Assembly: GCA_007123465.1 (NCBI GenBank)
Contig: SKLB01000222.1
Location: 1 to 5,230, forward strand
Direction: 5' to 3'
DNA from: Spirochaetales bacterium
GTDB taxonomy: Bacteria > Spirochaetota > Spirochaetia > DSM-27196 > PWMO01
DNA length: 5,230 nt
In this document: positions 1 through 5,230 of the stretch, in pieces
How positions within the stretch are numbered: position 1 is the stretch's first letter
How the letters are laid out: each line of letters begins with the position of its first letter
Position numbers and translations under genes: made by a program
The notes under the pieces: model-generated
Databases searched by the model: none
What the model was told of the DNA's origin: nothing
What the model saw: only the letters and a program-made list of their open reading frames with translations

Positions 1-413
1 GCGTGCTCGGCGGCATAGGAGTCTGCGGCAGAACGCTCTGCTGCCACGGTCTGACCGATAAGCTGTGCCCGGTTTCGATCAAGATGGCCAAGGTGCAGAA
101 CCTGAGTCTCAACTCGATGAAAATCTCAGGCCCCTGCGGACGGCTGCTCTGTTGTCTCTACTACGAGCATGACTTCTACGTAGGTGAAAAACAGAGGTTC
201 CCCGACGAAGGAATCCGGATTCCGTACGATGAGACCGTCTTTCGCATAACAGAAGTCAACATCATCTCGCGCCAGATCCGTCTCGCCGGTGAAGACGGCC
301 GCTATCTCAGCCTGCCGATCTGCCGTTTCGAGCGTGACCCGCAGACGCGTCGCTGGAAAATTCTCGACGGCGCTGAGTGTCCGGCGGTCGGTAACCCGGA
401 GTTGTCCGGTTAG
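1..413 (+). CDS. ricT: PSP1-domain protein, RicT/YaaT-like (5' end cut off by window edge)
   Basis: This is the C-terminal part of a RicT (YaaT)-type protein; the first complete codon is at position 3 and the gene ends at TAG 411-413. That GTG is almost certainly an internal Val codon, because it aligns just before the family's internal LGGIG-CGR-LCC block, and about 155 N-terminal residues of a roughly 275-residue protein should lie to the left. Counting from that codon, I see LGGIGVCGRTLCC (2-14), VSIKMAK (24-30), QNLSLN (32-37), KISG (40-43) and CGRLLCC (45-51). The paired CGR-x-x-CC motifs are the family hallmark. In Bacillus subtilis, RicT works with RicA and RicF; that complex binds Fe-S clusters and affects RNase Y-dependent RNA maturation, sporulation and competence. 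There is an extra Cys at residue 22, where the Bacillus protein as I recall it has Glu. The family call is firm; the cellular role here is inferred. The neighbouring genes are convergent and give no functional link. Confidence 0.88.
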   Translation, partial: VLGGIGVCGRTLCCHGLTDKLCPVSIKMAKVQNLSLNSMKISGPCGRLLCCLYYEHDFYVGEKQRFPDEGIRIPYDETVFRITEVNIISRQIRLAGEDGRYLSLPICRFERDPQTRRWKILDGAECPAVGNPELSG

Positions 414-467
414 CCCGCGACTGCCGGGCGGCGAGGCGGCCGCGGCTGTGCGGAGCTGTCAGCTCTG
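413..467. other. Convergent intergenic gap with GC-rich inverted repeats
   Basis: The stops of two convergent genes face each other across 45 bp (414-458). GCCCG at 413-417 can pair with CGGGC at 425-429 (7-nt loop). GAGCT at 453-457 can pair with AGCTC at 461-465 (3-nt loop), extendable by a G-T and a C-G pair; this second stem covers the minus-strand stop codon. Neither stem is followed by a T-run in either direction, so I do not call an intrinsic terminator. The stems may end transcription weakly or simply reflect GC richness. Confidence 0.3.
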
Positions 468-2552
468 GTACTGCAGCCGGTAGAGGTTGTAGTACAGGCC
501 GCGCTGCGCCAGTAACTCTTCGTGGGTACCGGCTTCAGCCAGTTCGCCGGCTGACAATACCAGGATCCGGTCCGCGTTCTTGATAGTAGAAAGCCGATGC
601 GCGATTACCAGCGACGTGCGTCCGGCCAGCAGTTTGCGGATCCCGGATTGGATCAGCATTTCGGTTTCGGTATCGACGCTTGCGGTGGCCTCGTCCAGAA
701 TGATTACACGAGGATCGTGCGCCAGGACGCGAGCAAAGGCAATCAACTGGCGCTGGCCGGTCGAGATATTGGCGGCGCCTTCGTCCAGGACGGTTTGGTA
801 GCCGTGCGGCAGTGAACCGATGAAGTGGTCGGCCTGTACTACACGCGCAGCCTCCAGTACCCGCTGGTCGCTGATATCGGCCCCCAGGCGGATGTTTTCT
901 GCAACGGTGTCGTTGAACAGAAACACGTCCTGCTGAATCGGCTGGACCACAGAACGCAGCTGATGCAGCGGAACGTCGCGTATGTCGACACCGTCAAGAC
1001 GGATGGAACCGCTGTCGACGTCCCACAGGCGGGTTACCAGGTTGGCTATGGTGGTCTTGCCGGCGCCGGTGTAGCCCACAATCGCGACGGTAAGTCCAGC
1101 GGGCACGTGAAAGCTGACGTCGCTGAGTACCGATTCTCCGCTGCGATAGGAAAACGACACCGAGTCAAAGTGCAACTCGCCGCGTAGCGGATGCGGCAGA
1201 TGCGTGATGCCGGTGTCTTCCACTCTGTCAACAACGTCCAGCAATTCGAATACGCGTTCGCTACCGGCCATCGCGCTCTGCAGCACCACAAATCGATCCG
1301 ATATGTCCATCAACTGCTGGTAGAACCGCTTTGCCAGGTCTATGAACGCGATCAGGATCCCCAGTGATACCACTCCCAGCGAGAGAAAACGCGCGCCGAA
1401 GTAGATGATTGCGGCCAGAGAGACCGATGAGAGCAGATCCACAATCGGGCGGAACACCGCAAAAACGTACATCTCACTGAGACTGGCCTGCATAAGCTTG
1501 CCGTTGCGCTGCTGAAACTCGTGGTTAACCTGTGCTTCGCGCACAAACATCTGAACAACCGCCATGCCGGCGATGTGTTCAGCCAGATAGGCGTTGACCT
1601 TTGAGACCCACTGGCGTACCCGGCGGAAGGCGTCGCGCGCCCTTTTGCGGAATAACAGCGTCAGGATAATTACCGGCGGTAGCGTTGCCACGGTGACCAG
1701 TGCCATGCGGGAACTCAGCAGAAACATGGTCACAATAACTCCCGTCATGACGGCCAGATTCTTCAGCAGGCTGACCACAGTATTGGTAAACAATTCATTG
1801 ATCGTCTCTACGTCGTTGGTCAGTCGAGTTACCAGTTTGCCAACGGCGTGGGTGTTGAGAAAGGAGAGCGATTGATGGATGGTGTGGTCCCAGAGCTGCA
1901 GTCGCATATCCTTCATCACACCCTGACCGGCGTACGCTATCAGGTAGACCTGCAAAAACGCCGTTATCAATACGGTCATCAGCAGGCCGAGAAACAGCAT
2001 CGACATGCGCTTCACGCCGGCGATGTCATCGGCGCGCAGCGCTGCGCGCGTCTGGCCGGAGAGATCCTGCAGCTGGCGTTCGTCTATGGCGGCGTGAGTC
2101 TCAGAACGCTCGAAGCGCTCGGGATAGCGCTGGACAACCTCGAGTGCTTGCGGGTAGTCGATCCGCGTCACGGTAAAGGTCCGCCGGCTGAGCACGCCGC
2201 GATCGCGCAGGCGGCGCTGCTCGAGCTGGGCGATATCGTTGAGATCGACTTCCAGCAGATAGATGAACTCACCAATACGCACGCCGTCGCGTGCGGCGAT
2301 CTGTGCCAGCTGTTCGTGTTCCTCCAGCCGGTCAACCGGGCTACGCCGCGCGGTGGCAACCAGGTGGCGGTCTACGCTGCGCTGCAGAACCACCGGCAGC
2401 AGCAGTTCGGCGGCGGTTGAAAAGGCCAGTGCAAACAGCGCCAGGATCACCGCGACGCGGTACGGCTTGAGGTACGCCAGCAGCCGGCGAACGACAACCG
2501 GGTTGTACCCGGTGACAATGCGTTCATTTTCCTGCAGAACCGGTTCAGCCAT
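459..2552 (-). CDS. Heterodimeric ABC exporter half, BmrD/YheH (MdlB)-like, with large extracytoplasmic insert
   Basis: This 697-aa half-transporter has an N-terminal six-helix exporter domain and a C-terminal ATPase. ATPase motifs are A-loop Tyr469, Walker A GYTGAGKTT (493-501), Q-loop Gln541, signature ISTGQ (596-600), Walker B with Asp620 and catalytic Glu621, and switch His652. The signature is degenerate (ISTGQ for LSGGQ) while the Glu is kept, as expected of the BmrD/TM288-type partner in a heterodimer. Helix 1 lies near residues 33-55 and helix 2 near 182-207. The loop between them is about 115 residues longer than in ordinary exporters and is rich in charged residues (see findings); this explains 697 aa against the usual 580-600. 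I chose the ATG at 2550-2552, one base after the upstream stop (TAGTATG). An in-frame start at 2615 would add 21 residues that lie inside the neighbouring gene and do not resemble the family. It is probably translationally coupled to the 587-aa partner. It would act in the cytoplasmic membrane; the substrate is unknown (drugs or lipids are possible). Confidence 0.93.
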   Translation of the reverse strand: MAEPVLQENERIVTGYNPVVVRRLLAYLKPYRVAVILALFALAFSTAAELLLPVVLQRSVDRHLVATARRSPVDRLEEHEQLAQIAARDGVRIGEFIYLLEVDLNDIAQLEQRRLRDRGVLSRRTFTVTRIDYPQALEVVQRYPERFERSETHAAIDERQLQDLSGQTRAALRADDIAGVKRMSMLFLGLLMTVLITAFLQVYLIAYAGQGVMKDMRLQLWDHTIHQSLSFLNTHAVGKLVTRLTNDVETINELFTNTVVSLLKNLAVMTGVIVTMFLLSSRMALVTVATLPPVIILTLLFRKRARDAFRRVRQWVSKVNAYLAEHIAGMAVVQMFVREAQVNHEFQQRNGKLMQASLSEMYVFAVFRPIVDLLSSVSLAAIIYFGARFLSLGVVSLGILIAFIDLAKRFYQQLMDISDRFVVLQSAMAGSERVFELLDVVDRVEDTGITHLPHPLRGELHFDSVSFSYRSGESVLSDVSFHVPAGLTVAIVGYTGAGKTTIANLVTRLWDVDSGSIRLDGVDIRDVPLHQLRSVVQPIQQDVFLFNDTVAENIRLGADISDQRVLEAARVVQADHFIGSLPHGYQTVLDEGAANISTGQRQLIAFARVLAHDPRVIILDEATASVDTETEMLIQSGIRKLLAGRTSLVIAHRLSTIKNADRILVLSAGELAEAGTHEELLAQRGLYYNLYRLQYQS

Positions 2553-2553
2553 A

Positions 2554-4317
2554 CTATTCCCGCGACCTCTGGTGTTCCAACTGCTGCAGATCGTAAATCT
2601 CGCGGTAGAGACCATCGATATCCTGCAGCAGCTGCGCGTGACCGCCGTACTGCACGATGCGCCCGCGATCGAGCACCGCGATGGTATCGGCGTACTGCAG
2701 CGCCGAGATGCGGTGCGAGATCAGGATGGTGCTCTTGCCTCTGCGGTAATCGAGGACCGCTTCCAAAATCTTCTCTTCGCTTTCGGTATCAACGGCTGAC
2801 AGCGCGTCGTCAAGAACCAGGATATCGGGATTCTTGGCGAGCGCACGCGAAATTGCGATGCGCTGTTTCTGGCCGCCGGAGAGGGTGACTCCGCGCTCGC
2901 CAACAACAGTATCGAAGCCGTCCGAAAAGCTGCCAATGTCGCGGCTGATGGTCGAGATGTCGGCAAGTCGCTGCAGTTCTTCGTTACTCAGCTGGTCGCG
3001 CGCAAAGGCAATATTCTCGCGAATAGTTGCCGAGAACAGAAACGTATCCTGCGGCACAATACCGAAGCGTTGGCGCAGCCACGCCAGGTCGTAGTCTCGT
3101 ACATCGACGCCACCCAGAAAGACGCTGCCCGACGGCGGATCGACAAGCCGCGGCAGGGTTTTGATCAGAGTGGATTTCCCCGAACCGGTACGCCCCAGGA
3201 TACCAAGCATTTTGCCTTCGGGCAGTTCGAGACTGACACCCTCAAGTGCAGGCTCATCGCTGGAAGGATAGGTGAGCGACAGCTGCTCGATGCTCAGATC
3301 GAGATTGGGGGTGCGGCTCAGCGCACCAATGGGCGAGACAATATCGGGCGGCTCGCGCAAGATGGCATTGATTCTGCCGAGCGAGGCGGCTCCCCGCGCC
3401 AGTACGTTGACCGTGAACCCGGCGCCGAGCATCGGCCACGCCAGCATTGCCAGATAGCTCATGGTGGCCACAAAGTCCCCGGCGGAAATCTCGCCCGAGA
3501 TCACGCGATATCCACCAAAGCGCAACAGAAGCAGTGTAGTGAGGCCCGAGAGAAAGGTTACCATCGGGAAGAACAGTCCCCACAGCCGAATGTAGCGCAG
3601 GTTGCGTTCGCGGTACTGCAGGTTGGTCTCTTCAAATTTCTGCTTAAAATAGTCTTCTTTTACAAACGACTTGATCACACGCACCCCGGCGATACTCTCC
3701 TGGGTGCGCTCGCTCAGGTGGGAGAAGCCCTCCTGAACGTCGCGGAACAGGCGTGTCACCAGGCGGCCGGCAAAAATAATCATCACCGTAATCAAGGGTA
3801 GCGGGATGATTGTGATTGCTGCCAGCTGCACATTCTGGCTGAAGAGGATTACCAGAATAGCCAGTGTCATGAATACGCCGTCGATGAACGCCACCAGTGC
3901 AATACCGGTGGCCATGCGGATAGACTGCATATCGTTGGTTGCGCGCGCCATGATGTCACCGGTACGCGCTGTGGCGTAGTAGCGCGGTGAAAGTACCAGC
4001 AGATGGTCGAAAAGCCGGTTGCGCAGTTCAGCCTCGATGCGGCGTGAAGCGCCGTGAATGAAGTAGCGCCAGCCGAAACGGCCTACAGCTATTACCACTG
4101 ATACTACGATCAGTGTGATCATCAGCGTGCCGATATCCGCAGTGGTAAAGCTGCCTGAAACCATGGTATCGACCGCCCGGCGTACAAATTGCGGAATGAA
4201 GAGCTGCCCCCCGGAAGTCACGATAAGGCACAGCACCCCCACAATGTAGAACCAGCGGTAACGCCATGCGTACGGAATCAGGGTCCGGTACTCGGAGAAT
4301 GTCGAAGCCTCAGCCAC
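2554..4317 (-). CDS. Heterodimeric ABC exporter half, BmrC/YheI (MdlA)-like, degenerate Walker B
   Basis: This 587-aa half-transporter has six predicted helices (about 20-40, 60-83, 137-160, 164-186, 247-270 and 279-305), then an ATPase. I see A-loop Tyr350, Walker A GRTGSGKST (375-383), Q-loop Gln423, signature LSGGQ (479-483), Walker B ILVLDD (499-504), D-loop SAVD (507-510) and switch His535. The residue after the Walker B Asp is Asp504 where active sites have Glu, the mark of the non-catalytic member of BmrC/TM287-type heterodimers. Phrases such as RTGDIMARATND, RTQESIAG and LDDALSAVD closely resemble E. coli MdlA and B. subtilis YheI. The start is GTG at 4315-4317, overlapping the end of the acyltransferase gene by 8 nt; no good Shine-Dalgarno site precedes it, so translation probably depends on ribosomes finishing the upstream gene. 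Its product should pair with the 697-aa protein encoded next, giving one full ATP site and one degenerate site. Substrate not identifiable from sequence. Confidence 0.93.
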   Translation of the reverse strand: MAEASTFSEYRTLIPYAWRYRWFYIVGVLCLIVTSGGQLFIPQFVRRAVDTMVSGSFTTADIGTLMITLIVVSVVIAVGRFGWRYFIHGASRRIEAELRNRLFDHLLVLSPRYYATARTGDIMARATNDMQSIRMATGIALVAFIDGVFMTLAILVILFSQNVQLAAITIIPLPLITVMIIFAGRLVTRLFRDVQEGFSHLSERTQESIAGVRVIKSFVKEDYFKQKFEETNLQYRERNLRYIRLWGLFFPMVTFLSGLTTLLLLRFGGYRVISGEISAGDFVATMSYLAMLAWPMLGAGFTVNVLARGAASLGRINAILREPPDIVSPIGALSRTPNLDLSIEQLSLTYPSSDEPALEGVSLELPEGKMLGILGRTGSGKSTLIKTLPRLVDPPSGSVFLGGVDVRDYDLAWLRQRFGIVPQDTFLFSATIRENIAFARDQLSNEELQRLADISTISRDIGSFSDGFDTVVGERGVTLSGGQKQRIAISRALAKNPDILVLDDALSAVDTESEEKILEAVLDYRRGKSTILISHRISALQYADTIAVLDRGRIVQYGGHAQLLQDIDGLYREIYDLQQLEHQRSRE

Positions 4318-5056
4318 GATGCCACACGTCCAGTTGATTGCGAATTGCAGCTTCAGCTGCTTTTACGGTCCTTGACACCCCGGACTTGGAAGCATCGGCC
4401 GGGAATACCTGCAGTATTTTGGTGCGGAAGACCACGTTCCGGCCGCGCGCCGAGAGATGGAGCAGATGAGATGCCTGGTAGCCCCCGTCAACGGCCAGCG
4501 CCACCACCGACAGCGGATTGATCGACAGAATCCTGCGAATCGCGCCGACCTGGAACGGTAGGACCTGCCCCGAACGCGATCGCGTACCCTCGGCAAAAAT
4601 GACAGGGCAGGAGCCGGCGCGTGAGCGGCGCGCAAGCCCGTCGAGTTGGCGCATAGTCTCGTCGCGGTTGCTACGCCGGTCGATGAGTGCGTGGCGCTGC
4701 AGGCGCAGCACCATCGAGACCGCGGGGAACCATTTACCCAGTTCTTTCTTGGCAACAAAACGCACCGGATGCTCCGGAAGAGCCAGCTTCACCGCAACGA
4801 TGTCGATCAGCGACTGGTGGTTGACTACGACCACGAAATGGTCGGGAAGGGTGATCTCAGGGGTTCGCTCGATGACAATCCGTAGCCCGAGGTAGACTCG
4901 CGCCAGATTGAACAGCGAATGCGCCATGTGATGAATATAGCGGTCGGCGTAGTCGCGCGCGCATTGGTAGCGCCACAGGGCACGGAGCTTCATTTGCAGG
5001 TCCCAGTAGAACAGTATTCCCAGCAGGCTTGCCCCAAACGCGATCGAACGTATCAC
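4310..5056 (-). CDS. PlsC-family 1-acyl-glycerol-3-phosphate acyltransferase-like protein
   Basis: This 248-aa protein belongs to the lysophospholipid acyltransferase family, which moves a fatty acyl group from acyl-ACP or acyl-CoA onto a lysolipid, classically lysophosphatidate to phosphatidate. Family blocks are in order: the catalytic NHQSLID (79-85, His80 and Asp85 of HX4D), KKELGKWFP (103-111), LIDRRSNRD (124-132, the block that contacts the glycerophosphate) and FAEGTRSRSG (154-163). A hydrophobic stretch at residues 5-18 could anchor the N-terminus in the inner membrane. Length is normal for PlsC. The start is GTG at 5054-5056, supported by GAGG five bases upstream; the next in-frame Met is residue 22. 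It is the first gene of the operon and overlaps the ABC exporter gene by 8 nt. It could be the housekeeping PlsC or a paralogue acylating another lysolipid; the motifs do not distinguish these. Confidence 0.88.
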   Translation of the reverse strand: MIRSIAFGASLLGILFYWDLQMKLRALWRYQCARDYADRYIHHMAHSLFNLARVYLGLRIVIERTPEITLPDHFVVVVNHQSLIDIVAVKLALPEHPVRFVAKKELGKWFPAVSMVLRLQRHALIDRRSNRDETMRQLDGLARRSRAGSCPVIFAEGTRSRSGQVLPFQVGAIRRILSINPLSVVALAVDGGYQASHLLHLSARGRNVVFRTKILQVFPADASKSGVSRTVKAAEAAIRNQLDVWHRG

Positions 5057-5061
5057 TATAA

Positions 5062-5065
5062 CCTC
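5062..5065 (-). promoter_or_regulatory. Ribosome binding site of the acyltransferase gene
   Basis: Read on the minus strand, GAGG lies five bases (TTATA) before the GTG start at 5056-5054. This spacing decides in favour of the GTG over the later in-frame Met at residue 22. Confidence 0.6.
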
Positions 5066-5075
5066 GGGCTCAATC

Positions 5076-5093
5076 TACCGCGAATACCGCGAA
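5076..5093. repeat. Perfect tandem 9-bp direct repeat in the operon leader
   Basis: TACCGCGAA occurs twice back to back, at 5076-5084 and 5085-5093, with no mismatch. It lies 20-37 bp upstream of the acyltransferase start and about 10 bp beyond its ribosome site. It could be a protein-binding site controlling the minus-strand operon, or a replication-slippage duplication. No function is shown by the sequence. Confidence 0.7.
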
Positions 5094-5118
5094 AAGGAAA
5101 GAAGCCTGCCGGCTCAGC

Positions 5119-5147
5119 TTGACAGCAGTGGTAGGATTTGGTAACGT
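5119..5147 (+). promoter_or_regulatory. Candidate sigma-70 type promoter for the right-edge gene
   Basis: A perfect -35 hexamer TTGACA (5119-5124) is followed after 17 bp by TAACGT (5142-5147), which keeps the important first T, second A and last T of the -10 box. Transcription would start near 5154, giving a leader of about 44 nt before the TTG start at 5198. The -10 box is only 3 of 6, so the call rests on the -35 box, the spacing and the position. Confidence 0.5.
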
Positions 5148-5170
5148 TTCAATTCACTGCACGGTAACGT
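5140..5170 (+). repeat. Spaced 8-bp direct repeat GGTAACGT
   Basis: GGTAACGT occurs at 5140-5147 and 5163-5170, 23 bp from start to start, about two turns of the helix. The first copy contains the candidate -10 box and the second lies in the predicted leader. The arrangement would suit a dimeric or paired regulator site, but two 8-bp copies may arise by chance. Confidence 0.45.
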
Positions 5171-5182
5171 GTTCTAATGCAC

Positions 5183-5189
5183 AGGAGGA
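5183..5189 (+). promoter_or_regulatory. Strong Shine-Dalgarno site before a TTG start
   Basis: AGGAGGA is close to the ideal anti-16S complement and AGGAGG ends nine bases before the TTG at 5198-5200. No ATG or GTG in a suitable position follows it, so this site is what supports the TTG start. Confidence 0.65.
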
Positions 5190-5197
5190 ATCCACGT

Positions 5198-5230
5198 TTG
5201 ATTGTTAAAGGTTCGGCGGCAAAACGCCAC
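5198..5230 (+). CDS. Start of a divergent gene, possibly ribosomal protein bS20 (3' end cut off)
   Basis: Only 11 codons are visible: TTG start, then peptide MIVKGSAAKRH, open to the window edge. It is preceded by the strong Shine-Dalgarno at 5183-5189 and the promoter candidate at 5119-5147, so a real gene start is likely. The K-x-S-A-x-K-R pattern resembles the N-terminus of ribosomal protein bS20 (E. coli has IKSAKKR near its start), and E. coli rpsT also begins with UUG. bS20 binds 16S rRNA early in 30S assembly. Eleven residues cannot establish the family, so the identity is a tentative inference; the existence of a gene start is more secure. Confidence 0.5.
   Translation, partial: MIVKGSAAKRH

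Noticed and set aside
436..445. GCGGCCGC and CCGCGG palindromes in the convergent gap.
   Set aside because: These are short GC palindromes with no supporting context; they are expected in GC-rich intergenic DNA.
413..467. A bidirectional intrinsic terminator between the convergent genes.
   Set aside because: Stems exist but are short (5-7 bp) and no T-run follows on either strand, so only an inverted-repeat note is given.
2553..2615. A 21-residue N-terminal extension of the 697-aa exporter half from a start at 2615.
   Set aside because: It lies inside the preceding gene, shows no family-like sequence, and the ATG one base after the upstream stop is a better start.
1848..3801. Long open plus-strand frames opposite the exporter genes (for example 1848-2420, 2263-2799, 3070-3801).
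   Set aside because: They are antisense to genes with full, ordered ABC exporter motifs, their translations show no recognisable domain, and GC-rich codon use leaves antisense frames open by chance.
471..4702. CTGCAG (PstI site) occurs 13 times, far more than expected for a hexamer in about 5 kb.
   Set aside because: I checked each site: all 13 fall in frame on the minus strand as CTG CAG, encoding Leu-Gln pairs in the three operon proteins. Codon preference plus Leu-Gln-rich membrane and ATPase sequences explain it, so it is not a DNA-level signal.
5072..5077. TAGATT on the minus strand as a -10 box for the acyltransferase operon.
   Set aside because: It matches 4 of 6 positions, but no acceptable -35 box lies 16-18 bp upstream, and it sits very close to the start codon. 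No minus-strand promoter is called.
1..5230. Search for a mobile element, CRISPR array, defence or toxin system.
   Set aside because: Apart from 45 bp and 141 bp of intergenic DNA, the window is filled by recognisable housekeeping or transport genes. No transposase, spaced repeat array, terminal inverted repeats or defence-type domain was seen.

Overview
The window is ordinary protein-coding bacterial chromosome. It is moderately GC-rich, densely packed, and shows no mobile element, CRISPR array, tRNA or rRNA. It holds the 3' part of a PSP1-domain (RicT/YaaT-type) gene on the plus strand, a three-gene operon on the minus strand, and what looks like the first 11 codons of a divergent plus-strand gene at the right edge. 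The organism cannot be named from this. A RicT-type protein beside a BmrC/BmrD-like (MdlA/MdlB-like) exporter pair and a PlsC-family acyltransferase would fit a Firmicute or a spirochaete. The base composition and protein style make me lean weakly towards a free-living spirochaete, but that is a guess.

Layout, left to right. Positions 1-413 (+) encode the cysteine-rich C-terminal half of the RicT-like protein. A 45-bp gap separates its stop from the stop of the convergent minus-strand operon; it holds GC-rich inverted repeats but no T-tract terminator. The operon reads right to left: a PlsC-like acyltransferase (5056-4310), then a 587-aa ABC exporter half (4317-2554), then a 697-aa ABC exporter half (2552-459). 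The first two genes overlap by 8 nt and the last two are 1 nt apart, so the three are probably co-transcribed and translationally coupled. The 141 bp at 5057-5197 are the divergent control region. They carry a GAGG ribosome site for the operon, a perfect tandem 9-bp repeat, a TTGACA-17-TAACGT promoter candidate pointing right, an 8-bp direct repeat, and a strong AGGAGGA ribosome site ahead of a TTG start. The short peptide after that TTG resembles the N-terminus of ribosomal protein bS20.

How the genes work together. The two ABC proteins are complementary halves of one heterodimeric exporter. The 587-aa half has a canonical LSGGQ signature but Asp in place of the catalytic Glu after Walker B. 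The 697-aa half has the catalytic Glu but a degenerate ISTGQ signature. Together they form one competent and one degenerate ATP site, as in BmrCD and TM287/288. The 697-aa half also carries an insertion of roughly 115 residues between its first two membrane helices, predicted to form an extracytoplasmic domain like that of BmrD. Coupling to a phospholipid-type acyltransferase raises the possibility that the exporter handles a lipid or amphiphile, but nothing in the sequence proves a substrate. I found no clearly new system. The points most worth a second look are the extracytoplasmic insert, the acyltransferase-exporter coupling and the short repeats in the divergent control region.
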